Assembly (NCBI GenBank): GCA_032717465.1
Contig: CM064664.1
Span: 2,050,969-2,114,968 of the forward strand
Origin: Coenobita brevimanus
Taxonomy: Eukaryota > Arthropoda > Malacostraca > Decapoda > Coenobitidae
Length of the DNA stretch: 64,000 nt
Direction of reading: 5' to 3'
Program-made: the position numbers and the translations under genes
The notes under the pieces: generated by a model
The model's input: the letters and a program-made list of their open reading frames with translations, nothing else
Databases searched by the model: none
What the model was told of the DNA's origin: nothing
Part shown: piece by piece, positions 52,771 through 64,000 of the stretch
Numbering within the stretch: position 1 is the first letter of the stretch
Layout of the letters: every line of letters begins with the position of its first letter

Positions 52771-55193
52771 GGGACGAACTTTCAATGTTGTCTATAGTTT
52801 TGGTTCTGCTGTCGTTTGAAAGCTAAAAATGTGTAGATTAAGAATCTGCGAGAGCCCTCTTCTCACCCTTGAGCATTTTGCATAATTCAAGATGGCGTCC
52901 AAAATGGCCGTCGCATTAGCAATGATTTAAATTGCATTCAAAAAGTAATATACATTTCAATTTTGTAAGTTTGCATATTTCTGTGGTAATTGTGAACCAA
53001 AACCTTGTGAGAAGTATTTCAACTAAATGTTGCATGGTAATGCAGATAATTAAGATGGAAAATAAAATATCCAAGAAATGACAACTACTTAAAAAAAATA
53101 TTCGATCATATCAAATCTAGATGCTGGTGAAGCATTAAGTCAAATCGTTTCTAACATTTCAAAACAGGAAAATTTTATTTGTATGTACCATAAAATGCAT
53201 ATTAAGGTTCTATATAGATTAAAATGAACATTAATCAACATTATCGAAACACCATGAAAATACCACTCTTACGACCAACACAGCAGTGTAATTCTACTTA
53301 TATATGACTAAATGTTACATCCACAAAACTACCAAACCTAAATCACGTCTTAATTAGGCCTAGATAAAAAAAAAAAAAAAAAAAGCCCTCTTGTGAAATG
53401 ATATTCATTGTCACTTGTGAAAAGACACTGAAAGCATGTAAACAGTTTATGAGTTGCTTAGATTCCTTCACAAAACCCCCCAGAGTCACCTGCAGGCTCG
53501 TTGGATGGTTAACGAAAACACCGGTGACAAAATTTGTTATAAGAACAGCTGACAGCGATTTATCTAATTTGGGAGATAACTTCCTAAGAAGTTCTAGTAT
53601 AGTACTGCCTGTCGTTCCTAATGCCTCGTTTAAACTGATTTTTGTGGATTAGTGAGATTTCTGAACATCTGTACCTTTTATATCTGACTTGCTACCTTTA
53701 ACTGCTTTGGACAATGCATCATCTATTTCATCTTCCTGGTCATCAGCCAGTGTCACGAATTTTGATGTTTTACACCGAAAGATGATTATGCTAAATAAAC
53801 CTGAAGATGTCAACATTAGCAGGTCTGAACCAAAGTATTCCTTGCCTTTTTTGAACTACAAACCATTTTGACATATTTAATTGTACCATCATATGCTCTG
53901 TAAGTAGGCTATCAAATAATTCAACAGAATTACAAACACGTGTTTTTTTCTGTCATGGCATGAACAAATTTCCAGCTGATGCTATTGAATTTGGAGGCAT
54001 GAATTTCGACCTGTTGTCTACATATCTTGCACCAGCTGCATGGAGTTCACTGACAGCTTCCTCCAGACGAGGTCTAACATCAGCAGCTCACTCATCATTT
54101 CTTTTTGTAGAGATGTTGAGGATGGTATCTTTGAAAGGCTTTTTGGTCCTTGTCCCAACAATTACACGGCACATAAGCTGGTCTCCATCCTGTTTTTTTT
54201 TTTTTTTTTTTTTTTTAACGAACAATGTTCACTACAAAAGGTGCAATGCTCACGGAATGAATATTCCATATCCACCGAGAGTCTTGTTCTTTTTTATGGA
54301 CCTGGTTCCCTAAACGCTTGCTTTTCATTTCTCTTTAGCTGTCTTTGTATGTGCGTCTTGACGTATATAAAGCACAGTATTTTAAAGTCTGTGACCATAT
54401 TTTCCTCAAGGTGATCTGCTTCCCCATCACTGTAACGTTTACTGCGCTTACTAATATTGCTAATCCGACTGCAACCATATTCAATCAGTTGGTCTTGTTT
54501 ATCACAGCAATTGTATTTAAATGCGAAATAGTCAGACAGATGCGGTCAGTCATTTTTCAACCCTGCGATATTAAGCGATCACCCCGCACCACATACTATA
54601 TATTGCTCTTCCACCAAATCCTCCATCATGCATTGCACAGTTTTTCTACCTGAAATTTACATTCATTTGATTGGTAATTTATGGAGTAATCAAACATGAT
54701 GTTATTGGACAATCACATTCATATAATGTTTGTACCTTTTCCTTTTCTTCTGCAGAAATTACTATGGCCATGAAAGCATTATTTAATACTGCCACCATCA
54801 GTCATATAGCAATCGATATATAAGATACCTGAAATAAATACTATGTGTTAGGAACAAACATGCAAAAATGCAATGAGCCAGTGTAGTGAAATCATTATTT
54901 CTCCATTCATTTACTAGTTTGATTTAGATGATTGATCAGAGAATAATTTCTATAAACAAAATATTTTCATTGTCATGGTGTTCATGGAAATGACGGAAAC
55001 TGTACCACTGCTGTACATTTTGTTAGGTTTTTCAAGCATCACATCACCACATTTTGTACTTGGCGCCCACCTTGGACGCCATTTTAAATTACTCAAAATG
55101 CTCAGGTATGACAAGAGGGCACCCGGTAGATTCCTGCTCTATGCAAACTTTCATATGGCACCAAGAACTATAGACAATATTTGAAGGTACCCC
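52771..55193 (-). mobile_element. Long-TIR DNA element with decayed gene, family unknown
   Basis: The left end (52771 to about 52910: GGGACGAACTTTCAATGTTG, TGTCTATAGTT, GAGCATTTTGCATAATTCAA, GATGGCGTCCAAAATGG) is repeated inverted at the right end (about 55050-55193: GGGGTACCTTCAAATATTGTCTATAG, GAGCATTTTGAGTAATTTAA, AATGGCGTCCAAGGTGG). The TIRs are thus about 140 bp with moderate divergence. The 2.1-kb interior has the remains of a minus-strand gene. I found no convincing target duplication. The class is not recognised. Confidence 0.7.
53395..54660 (-). pseudogene. Decayed ORF inside the long-TIR element
   Basis: On the minus strand coding-like pieces read DMEYSFREHCTFCSEHC (about 54270-54220, a C-x2-C-x3-C arrangement) and, after a 26-base A run on that strand (T at 54191-54216), TKKPFKDTILNISTKRNDE and VRPRLEEAVSELHAAGARYVDNRSKFMPP (about 54150-54000). 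Several stops and frame changes follow down to about 53400. The CTFC...H/C start followed by an AARYHxxCxxxF-like segment is common in unnamed transposon-borne proteins of arthropods, in my recollection. I cannot name the enzyme. Confidence 0.4.
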
Positions 55194-55234
55194 TAAAAGC
55201 TTGATTTGGCTTCCGGACTAATAATTACTAATGC

Positions 55235-55640
<406 letters not shown>

Positions 55641-55724
55641 TAATTTGATGTCACGTACATACAGTACATTCATACATATATACATACATACATACGGAGA
55701 GGCAGACAGACAGGCAGAAAGACG

Positions 55725-55727
<3 letters not shown>

Positions 55728-55793
<66 letters not shown>
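55728..55793. repeat. (TA)n microsatellite
   Basis: Near-pure TA run preceded by (ATAC)n and (CAGA)n words. Confidence 0.97.
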
Positions 55794-55877
55794 TGTACAT
55801 AATTCTTGCTAATAACACATGAATGAATTTAGCGAAGATGAACCCCTATTATAGTAGTGAAGGAATTAATGGTCATA

Positions 55878-58105
55878 TCAATAGAAGGGAAAGACGAGAG
55901 GAAGGAGTCGTTGCAAGGAGAGTGGAAAGGTTACAAGAGGATGAGAAAAAGGCAGAGTATAAGAGAGAAGTGGAGGAACGATTGGGCAAGTATGAATTGG
56001 AGCAGATGGGAGACGTGGAAGGTGTGTGTAGGATATTTACAGAAGAAATATGTGCAGCATGTGATGTGGTGTGTGGAAGGAAGAGAAGACGGAGGGGGGT
56101 GCCAGGGACAGAGTGGTGGACTGATGAGGTGAAACAGGCTGTGGCACAAAAGAAGAAAGCATACAATGAATGGATGAGAAATAGGGGCGTGGAAGAAGTT
56201 GAGAGGCAGAAGAGAGAGTTATATGTAGAAAGAAAGAGAGAGGTGAAAAGATTAGTAAGAGAGAGTAAGAAGAGAGTGGATGAGGAATTTGGAAGGAATT
56301 TGAGTGTAAAGTGGAGGGACTGGAAGAAAATGTTCTAGAAAGAGGTGAAGAGAGTAAGACAGGGTGGAAGTGAGGTTAGCAGGGGAGTGAAAGATAAAAA
56401 TGGTAGATTACTAGTGGAGAAGGGAGAAAAAGTGAGCAGATGGAGAGAACACTTTAAGGAATTGTTGAACATAGAGGATGGAAGTAATGCGAGTATAAGT
56501 GGCTGGGGAATGGCTGGGAGAAGGAGGGAGGTGAGAAGACAGGAAGAAATCAGTAGGATAGAAGTTGTGGAAGCAATGAAGAAAGTTAAATTGGGGAAAG
56601 ACCAAGGAATTGATGGAGTGTGTGGTGAAATGCTGAAGCATGGGGGAGAGACAGTAGTAGAATGGATGTGGAAGATGTGCACATTGGCCTGGGAGGAAGG
56701 TAGAGTCCCGGAGGATTGGAAGTCAGTTATAATTATTCCCTCGTACAAAGGAAAAGGGGAAAAAGAAGTGTGTGGTAATCATAGGGGCATTTGTCTTCTT
56801 AGTATGATAGGAAAAGTGTATGGTAGGATACTTATTGACAGAGTTAGAGAAAGAACAGAGGAATTAGTTGGAGAAGAACAGGGAGGCTTTAGGAAGGGAA
56901 GAGGTTGTGTAGATCAGATATTCATTCTTAGATCTTTAGTGGAAAAGTTTCTAGAGAAGAGAAAGAAGTTGTATGCGGCTTTCATGGATTTGGAGAAAGC
57001 ATATGACAGGGTGGATAGACAAGGATTGTGGAAAGTATTAAGAATGTATGGAGTAGATGGGAAGTTGTTGAATGCTGAGAAGAGTATGTACGATGGTGCG
57101 AAGGCTGCAGTGCGTGTGGATGGTGAACTAAGTGAATTTTTCTCTTTGAAGATTGGGTTGAAAGAGGGATGTGTCATGTCTCCATGGTTGTTCAATCTGT
57201 ACATGGATGAGGTAATAAAAGAGGTACAAGGTAGGGTAGTGGATGTTGGAGTGGCCCTGGTGAGAGAGGATAGTGTTTGGAAACTCCCTGTACTGTTGTT
57301 TGCAGATGATACTGTGTTGATGAGTGAAGACGAAGGAGAGCTGCAAGGCTTGGTGGATGAGTTTGGGAGAGTGTGTAAGAAACGGAATCTAAAGGTGAAT
57401 GTAGGGAAGAGTAAAGTGATGGTCTTTGAGAGAGGTGAAGTCAGTGAATGTACAGCGAGGTTGGATGGTGAGGAACTGGAAAATGTGAGTACGATTAAGT
57501 ACTTGGGTAGTGTGATGAGTAAGGATGGAGGTTTGGAGGGTGAAGTGCTTGAAAGGGTACAGCAGGGAAGAAAGGTTGCTGGTTCTTTGAAAGCAGTGAT
57601 AAGAAACAGGGAAGTGAGCATGGAAGTGAAAAAGTTACTACATGACAGTATTGTGATACCAACCCTAACGTATGGAAGTGAAGCTTGGACATTGTTGGAA
57701 GGACACAAGTCAAGAGTGAGAGCAGTGGAAATGAGCTATTTAAGAGGAGCCTGTGGAGTCACATGGAGAGACAGGCTGACGAATGAGGATATAAAGGAGC
57801 GTTGTGGTGTGGATGTGGATGTGACAGGAAGCGTTATGAGGAACACACTGAGGTGGTTTGGCCATGTGGAGAGGATGGAGGGTGAAAGACTGACGAAGAG
57901 AGTGTATGTGAGTGAGGTGGAAGGGGGAAGAGGGAGGGGGAGGCCGAGGATGAGATGGAGGGATGGGGTGGAGAGGTATATGAGAGAGAGGGGTGTGAGT
58001 TGGGAGCAGGGCAGTGAAATGGCGGGGGACAAGGCGACGTGGAGGCGATTTGTTTGTGGCCACCCCAAACGGGATTGAGGCGTCTGGCAATAGATAGATA
58101 AATAG
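55878..58105 (+). pseudogene. RTE-type LINE, copy 2, with a single nonsense codon
   Basis: It encodes the same protein as 43661-45895. The 5' truncation point lies slightly further in, at NRRERREEG. One frame runs from 55823 to 58078 apart from a TAG at 56336-56338, where copy 1 has a tryptophan codon (KKMFW). Blocks are IDGVCGEMLKHGGE, SVIIIPSYKGKG, GFRKGRGCVDQ, AFMDLEKAYDRVDR, GLKEGCVMSPWLFNLYMDE and FADDTVL. The 3' end has CCAAACGGGATTGAGGCGTC, then TGGCAATAGATAGATAAATA. A K-for-Q change in the GLK(Q/E)GC block of this copy alters a usually conserved residue. The two copies appear well over 90% identical. Confidence 0.92.
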
Positions 58106-58409
58106 GTCAATGTCTCCAGTTGCAAAACTACCTCCTAGACCAAGGCCGAATCAAATCGTCTGATGGAAGCAAGGTAGGTCAGAGTCCTAACCGTCATTAC
58201 GCATCTATCTATCTATCTATCTATCTATCTACTCGTCTTTATGTATATAAACTGGTAAACAATTAGTGTGTCACGTCTTTATTTATATCGTGTATTGGCC
58301 ACTACCATACGATTATAATCAACACAGATGCCACAGTAGAGAGGGGAGTAATGCATAGTAGCCTATATCGAACAACTCCATTTCCAAAAAAAATAAATAA
58401 ATAAAAATG

Positions 58410-58442
<33 letters not shown>

Positions 58443-58847
58443 CTCGAGCTGAATAAAATCATTTGGCTAAATGGACACAAGGAAAAAAAAAGTCTACAAA
58501 ACATCAGGGAACGGAATGGATAAGGCATTTGACGTAGCACAGGAGGTTTCCTTATTGAACTGTTATATTATACGGTACCTTAAAATTCCTGTAAATTATT
58601 TATATAGCTTTAATATCAATATAATTTGTCAACAAAACACAAAATGTTACTGAGTTGTAATATGTAGAGTAAGTCGCTAAAGAAGGGGTGTTGCGAAATC
58701 TCAAAGGCCACTGATTATCATCTAGCATCAACACAAATATATATTACTATAGGCCAATGATATTTACGAGCTAAATGGATAACTCATTAATACACAATGA
58801 GCAAACCAAAACATACCGAGTGACATTTTATACCTATGCACTATGGT

Positions 58848-58849
<2 letters not shown>
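58106..58849. other. Unassigned sequence with repeat fragments and (TAA)n
   Basis: AATCAAATCGTCTGATGGAAGC (about 58148-58170) is a palindromic-family word. (TCTA)n runs at 58203-58231 and (TAA)n at about 58409-58440. No gene seen. Confidence 0.5.
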
Positions 58850-58926
<77 letters not shown>

Positions 58927-58963
58927 ACACACACACACACACTCTCTCTCTCTCTCTCTCTCT
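58850..58963. repeat. (CA)n(TC)n microsatellite
   Basis: About 90 bp of CA followed by about 22 bp of TC. Confidence 0.97.
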
Positions 58964-58967
58964 CGAT

Positions 58968-59130
58968 AATTTTATTTAACCCTGACAATCCTTTCACGTT
59001 GAAGGAGTTTGAAACGCTCTTCATTAAACTCCTCCACTGTGAAGGTCTCCCCAGAGAAAAATGAAATCGCTGGGTAATAGGAGAATGAAATAAAATATCT
59101 TTGGGCTGAAAAGGTTACTCACCACACTTA
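58968..59130. repeat. Palindromic repeat family copy
   Basis: TTTAACCCTGACAATCCTTTC, then GGTCTCCCCAGAGAAAAATG, then AATAAAATATCTTTGGGCTG follow the family order loosely. Confidence 0.45.
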
Positions 59131-59427
59131 GATTATTAGACCTATTTGATATTTCTCTGTGGCAGCCCCAAACGATTATATAACCTAAAGCTTTGGAGAA
59201 TTTTCGAACAGAAGAAAATTTGATCTTTCAATAACGGGTAAATTTCCGTAATAAATATGACTGTTAGAATGGGATACATTTCTAAAACAAAATATTTCAT
59301 TAGACTGCATGGTATAGGCTACATTTTAACCAAATAAAATATTCCGTTAGACTGGAATACATTTCTACACAATACTAAAACAAAACGGACTGCATGACGT
59401 CACCCACAGACTGCTTAGCCCATACTT

Positions 59428-59635
59428 TTTAACCCTTTCAGTCCAATGACCTATTTTTCGTTTTTTCCATACTATTGCCTTAATTTCATTTTTATTTTGG
59501 TAGCTTTCTCGTAGCAAAAGGGGTTAGTGAAGTTTGTTCTGTTCCCCTCATTATTAAAAGTCTGCTAATATAAATAAAATATCTGACAACAGCAAGAATA
59601 AAACGTATAATATGTCATCGAAGTGGAAATTAAAA
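59428..59635. repeat. Palindromic repeat family, near-complete copy
   Basis: TTTAACCCTTTCAGTCCAATGAC opens it and ATATGTCATCGAAGTGGAAATTAA closes it. Inner words are TTTTGGTAGC, GGGGTTAGTGAAG and AAATATCTGACAACAGCAAG. TTAA-like sequence flanks both ends. Confidence 0.75.
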
Positions 59636-59744
59636 CCAGCACAAAGCCTAGTGTTTACCTCCCAACTTCCATTTCTTCTGCTCTTTCTCCTCCCTCCTCC
59701 ACTTCTTGTTGCATCGCCATCAGCTTCTCAAACTCCTCATCCCT

Positions 59745-60995
59745 TTAAAACTCCAATTGATCCTTAAATGTACTTCCCTCCCACTGCTGCTGCTGCTGCT
59801 TCTTCACCCTCTTCCTTTTCCTGGGCGGCTCACCCTCCACCCGCTCCTCCTCCTCCCTTTTCCTTTTCCTGAACTGCTCACCCTTCCTCATTCTCTCCCT
59901 TTGCTCCTCCTCCATCTTCCTCCATTTCCTAGGCCGCTCACCCTGCTCCCACTCCTCCTTCCTCTTGCTTTTCTTTGATCCATCTGCTCTTCGCCTGTTC
60001 CTCTGCTCCTCATCCCTCTGTTCCTTATCCTCTCTCCACTCTTCATCATCCCTCTGCTCCTCATTTTCCCTCTGTTCATCTTCATACTGCCCCTCATCAT
60101 CCCTCTGCTCCTCATTTTCCTTCTGTTCATCTTCATGCTGCTCCTCATCATCCCTCTGCTCCTCATTTTCCCTCTGTTCATCTTCATGCTGCTCCTCATC
60201 ATCCCTCTGCTCCTCATTTTCCCTCTGTTCATCTTCATGCTGCCCCTCATCATCCCTCTGCTCCTCATTTTCCCTCTGTTCATCTTCACGCTGCTCCTCA
60301 TCATCCCTCTGCTCCTCATTTTCCCATTGTTTCTCATCTTCATACTGCCCCTCATCATCCCTCTGCTCCTCATTTTCCCTCTGTTCATCTTCATGCTGCT
60401 CCTCATCTTCCCTCTGCTCCTCATTTTCCCATTGTTTCTCATCTTCATGCTGCTCCTCATCCTCTTTCTGCCCCTCATCTTCCCTCTGCTCCTCATTTTC
60501 CCATTGTTCATCATCCGTCATCCAGCTGTTCTGATCTTTTCGTCTCTCCTTCATCATCATTGGATGTCTCACTTGTTCTTCGTGCACTTTCGGAAGGGCA
60601 GCGAGGAGAATGTCAAGATGTGGGTGGCGTGGGTCAGGTCGGTTTGGGCCAAGTGGGGTTTGAGCCGCAGATACCCATTCTCCTATTTCCGGCACCATTG
60701 ATAATCCCTTCTCACCAATCAATAGTTTAATGGCTGAGGCAATTCGGAAGTGAGCCTCCAGAATGGTAATCCTCTCGCTGTAAAGTGGTTCCGTCCGGCC
60801 CAGGGTATCGTATTTATCAATGTAAATGTATGGGCCATCATCGACCAATCGTGAGCACAAATTTACAGTCTCAGTCATGTCAGTACACTCCACTAAATCC
60901 TTCGAAATATCTAGGATAGTCTTTGCAGTGCATTTTACTATCTTGCTAATAAAAACAGGATCAACAAGCTTCATATTTTTGTAGGGGGATTCCAT
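59745..60995 (-). CDS. Hypothetical glutamate-rich repeat protein, 416 codons
   Basis: I do not recognise this gene. The first 135 residues are of normal composition (MESPYKNMKLVDPVFISKIV ... GEKGLSMVPEIGEWVSAAQT) and look like a folded, helical domain. Residues about 150-335 are acidic, built of 17-residue units such as QRENEEQRDDEEQHEDE (51-bp DNA repeat, about five good units plus variants). The tail is basic with KRKREEEER and PRKRKRVKKQ, which resemble nuclear localisation signals. The ATG is the first in a long frame and the upstream DNA is AT-rich. After the TAA the same frame is open for 26 more codons (RDEEFEKLMAMQQEVEEGGE...) before a second stop, so the original protein may have been longer. 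It is on the same strand as the fibrocystin-like gene, about 28 kb upstream. The bare single-exon form could mean a mobile-element or retroposed origin. Confidence 0.5.
   Translation of the reverse strand: MESPYKNMKLVDPVFISKIVKCTAKTILDISKDLVECTDMTETVNLCSRLVDDGPYIYIDKYDTLGRTEPLYSERITILEAHFRIASAIKLLIGEKGLSMVPEIGEWVSAAQTPLGPNRPDPRHPHLDILLAALPKVHEEQVRHPMMMKERRKDQNSWMTDDEQWENEEQREDEGQKEDEEQHEDEKQWENEEQREDEEQHEDEQRENEEQRDDEGQYEDEKQWENEEQRDDEEQREDEQRENEEQRDDEGQHEDEQRENEEQRDDEEQHEDEQRENEEQRDDEEQHEDEQKENEEQRDDEGQYEDEQRENEEQRDDEEWREDKEQRDEEQRNRRRADGSKKSKRKEEWEQGERPRKWRKMEEEQRERMRKGEQFRKRKREEEERVEGEPPRKRKRVKKQQQQQWEGSTFKDQLEF
60002..60515. repeat. 51-bp coding tandem repeat
   Basis: CTGCTCCTCATTTTCCCTCTG, TTCATCTTCATGCTGC and CCTCATCATCCCT recur at 51-bp spacing (five near-identical units at 60057-60310, then longer variants). 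The period is a multiple of three, so plus-strand frames also stay open as artefacts. Confidence 0.9.
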
Positions 60996-61386
<391 letters not shown>

Positions 61387-61475
61387 CTATTATTAATTTC
61401 TCTTGAGTATGCATGTATTTGTCACGTGAAAACCCTTTCAGTTACATACTTACATTTTCGTACATACTCTTTCAT

Positions 61476-61476
61476 G

Positions 61477-61556
<80 letters not shown>
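61476..61556. repeat. (TC)n(CA)n microsatellite
   Basis: TC run to 61501 then CA run to about 61555. Confidence 0.97.
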
Positions 61557-61561
<5 letters not shown>

Positions 61562-62035
61562 TTTTATTTTCCGTTGATAATAAACTGGACAGACAAAATG
61601 AAGTGTAGGCTAAATAGGAGTAAAATTAGCTATTAGGCTTAAGGTGTATAAATGGAGTTCTCAGTCTATTAATATTCGAATAAGGGCTTTCTGGTTGCCT
61701 CAAACTTTTTTTTTTTTTTTTAATGTTCAAAACTCAGAGCCTGCAAAGTACCAGTTTTTATTTACCTATTTGTTTATTGGGTCTTCCACAAGCTTAGGGT
61801 CTAAATCTTCAGCCAAATTGTCCTCCATGTACAGTCGCCAAACTTTCCACCTGGACCACCTAGCCGCGAGAGGTGGGTAATGGGTGCTGGCAACAGTGTA
61901 CCTGTTTGTTTGTGTGTACATGCTCGACGAAAGTTCCGATCATCAACTCTCTTCGTCCGTAGTGAACCTCCGTCAGAGTTCATCCCATAGATGCCTGGGT
62001 ACGGAGTTGGGTGAGGAGAAAAATGTCTCAGGAGT
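61557..62035. other. Unassigned intergenic sequence
   Basis: A T run at 61706-61721. The open frame at 61884-62129 runs into the hairpin element and has no recognisable domain. Confidence 0.4.
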
Positions 62036-62315
62036 ATGGCGGCTCTCCCATCGGCTCAGCCAGTTGCATGAAACTGGTCGCACGGAAAATTGTTGCGTGC
62101 CACAGGTCGCGCTGACCAAGGCCAAGTAAACACGACTATATTAATTTTATAATAAGGTAATATATATAATATGATATAAATATATACTGTTATACAGTAT
62201 GTAATACAATAATATATATTATACTATACTTATTTGGCCTTGGTCCGTTCTACGTGTGACACACAACAATTCCATGCGACTGGTTTTCTGCAACTGGTCG
62301 AGCCGTGGGAGAGCT
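62036..62315. repeat. Hairpin element with AT-rich loop
   Basis: GGCTCTCCCATCGGCTCAGC, CAGTTGCATGAAACTGGTCG, GACCAAGGCCAAGTA at the left pairs with TTTGGCCTTGGTC, GCGACTGGTTTTCTGCAACTGG, GGTCGAGCCGTGGGAGAGC at the right. The arms are about 85-90 bp around an AT loop of about 100 bp. Confidence 0.8.
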
Positions 62316-63010
62316 ATTTAAAGGGGAAGCTTGGCATAGTGAAGGCCAGGGCAGGCGCCGGAGTTTTTGAGATCCATTAGCATTCTACTAAATATTTGCT
62401 TTCTTAAAAACACTAAACACTTTATTTTCTATGTTGTTTTTACATTGTCACCATAACATGTTCATTCACTAAATACTGGAATCGCTCCCAGCCTGTCTCT
62501 CTCTCGCTCTCTCCTTATATCAGTCATTCCATTTCATAGGGTTATCCACTTGATACCATTATCAGTATAGGTTGATGGGGAATGCATTTACCTAACATCT
62601 ACGCCCAGTTACAAGTAAGATTACCTGCCATATTCACATCATGAATGACACTGACCAATAATGATTAGGATGATGTTCAGACACTGTTAACCGTTGCTTA
62701 TTTCCTCGTTGGTAGCTTCAGGTAGATGTTTTTTTGTGTGTTCTATGGTGCACCACGAAGAGGCAGGAGGTTAAAATACTGTCATCTCAACAGGCAAAGA
62801 GTTTATGCATACTGTTGTCGAATGTGGCTATTATATTAACTATGATAATGACTTACCGTATCATATTTCATTTGACTATGGTCATTACAGCACACCTTCA
62901 TAGTCCATTCATCTAACGGATGACTGATTTACACATTACAAGGAAAAATGATTGTGAGTGGTGCCGCTTATGTGTGAGGTCACACATTTATAAGTTCATC
63001 GATTATTCAC
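62316..63010. other. Unassigned intergenic sequence
   Basis: No gene or known repeat recognised. Confidence 0.4.
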
Positions 63011-63015
63011 CGAGC

Positions 63016-63145
63016 AACATTCATTCATTCATTCATTCATTGCCAGACGCCATGTATCCCAAACGGGGTGGCCAACGGCTTAGAGTTAATTGTTTTACAG
63101 GGAGGGGCACTAATCCTCCACCAACCCCACTTGACACGCAACATT
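63016..63145 (-). mobile_element. SINE-like repeat with RTE-type 3' tail
   Basis: On the minus strand: GGGGTTGGTGGAGGATTAGTG, CCCCTCCCTGTAAAAC, then TTGGCCACCCCGTTTGGGAT, ACATGGCGTCTGGCAATGAATG and a (GAAT)n tail. It shares its body with 28127-28345 and its end with the RTE LINEs. Confidence 0.75.
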
Positions 63146-63319
63146 ATCTCACATTATAGCAAGATGAAGACACCACCTCTCCATCACAGTATGCAAAAGC
63201 TTCAAGTCATTTTAAGCACAATTGCTATTGATTCATGAAATGTTGGGACATTATCACCATTGCCTGTGATATTACGTATGTGATTGGTAAATGAACATGA
63301 AATTATCATTACAGGCTGG

Positions 63320-63575
63320 AACACTGATTATTTTATTATTATTATTTTTATTTATTATTTATTTTTTGTTATCCCACGAACCTAGGCGCTTTGGCGCCCG
63401 TCACCGAGGCCCGAGGTGCGAGGATATGTGATGTTGGTTGCTGACTGGCTGCTACTAAGACCTGGGTCATAAGATAAAGGCTTGGTGTTTAATAGGCGAA
63501 ACCCATCTCTTCTGACGGGGGTGGAACCACGTCACACGGACCGGCTGGCGGAAACGTTAACTACCACGTCACCCA
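63320..63575 (-). mobile_element. tRNA-derived SINE with AT-rich tail
   Basis: On the minus strand GGGTGACGTGGTAGTTAACG is an A-box-like start and GACGTGGTTCCACCCCC a B-box-like element. The body ends near CCTAGGTTCGTGGGATAAC and is followed by an (AAT/AAAT)n tail at 63325-63370. Confidence 0.7.
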
Positions 63576-64000
63576 CAGTACTGTTTCACATATTTAATAT
63601 ATATCAATTCTTAAAACAATTGCCGCGTTTGCATTGCAAGCACAGTGATCCACGTAATGATTAAGTGATGAGATGCTTGGGTTTTCTATTGTTAACGAAA
63701 GGACTCAAGACTAGCTGACTCGAGGCAGTGCTCTGCCTCAACGAACGAGTTTCAACCCCCGACATCTACAGTTACTATCTCTCCTACTTAGTTTAAATTA
63801 ATATCCACCCAATGAGTAATCTTGTATCGATTAATGACCTAACTTATCTAATCATCTCTCGAATCGAGAATGATATTTCAATAGGTTTAATTGAGACCGG
63901 CCCAGGACTGGCGGAATGCAAAACGAATAGTCAGACACCGGTATCTTCTTGTTCTTCCCCCCAATATTCAGTAGACAATTTTCAGCCATGGGATTATCAT
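63576..64000. other. Unassigned intergenic sequence
   Basis: No gene recognised. Confidence 0.35.

Noticed and set aside
53398..53871. Plus-strand ORFs of 84 and 60 codons
   Set aside because: They overlap the minus-strand decayed gene of the long-TIR element and show no family features.
59965..60534. Regular direct repeats resembling a CRISPR array
   Set aside because: Units are contiguous with no unique spacers, encode a protein repeat, and the genome is eukaryotic.
59706..60730. Plus-strand and second-frame ORFs over the 51-bp repeat
   Set aside because: They stay open only because the repeat period is a multiple of three; composition is poly-Ser/His/Leu.

Overview
The window looks like animal nuclear DNA, most likely from a decapod crustacean. 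That is an inference: it rests on the very dense dinucleotide and trinucleotide microsatellites, many tRNA-derived SINEs, several LINE clades, piggyBac, hAT-like and Ty3/gypsy elements, and large introns. There is no bacterial-type operon, rRNA, tRNA gene or CRISPR array. Most of the sequence is transposable element or simple repeat.

One host gene can be read across the left half on the minus strand. Five short exons (31701-31740, 30897-30983, 15191-15326, 9954-10041, 5638-5699) have GT-AG borders and compatible phases. They encode a signal peptide and a first IPT/TIG-type domain that resembles the N-terminus of fibrocystin-L (PKHD1L1). The gene continues off the left edge. Its introns (0.7, 15.6, 5.1 and 4.3 kb, plus an incomplete one) hold most of the notable mobile elements.

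Layout: 1-2.7 kb, broken Ty3/gypsy pol on the minus strand. 4152-5231, a solo LTR with a 5-bp target duplication. 6779-9623, a long-TIR Mutator-like element holding a GC-rich 33-bp minisatellite with open frames on both strands. 10198-14518, a fold-back element of about 0.9 kb split by a 3.4-kb piggyBac element. 17214-23423, an LTR retrotransposon with apparently identical LTRs and integrase placed before reverse transcriptase (Gmr1-like order). 24.3-27.6 kb, a nearly complete Jockey/CR1-type LINE, with a decayed sister at 37.3-39.8 kb.

The right half (32-64 kb) lies upstream of the host gene's first coding exon. It holds microsatellites, two RTE-type LINE copies in opposite orientation (43.6-45.9 kb and 55.9-58.1 kb), an old RTE-like relic (39.8-42.1 kb), many copies of a roughly 200-bp palindromic repeat, a hAT-type MITE (52.0 kb), a further long-TIR element with a decayed gene (52.8-55.2 kb), several SINEs, and one intact unrecognised ORF for a glutamate-rich protein (59745-60995, minus).

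The most interesting items are the Gmr1-like domain order, the two long-TIR elements that fit no named family from sequence alone, the palindromic MITE family, and the 3' tail shared between RTE LINEs and SINE-like repeats. Several coding lesions fall in homopolymer runs, so some may be sequencing errors.
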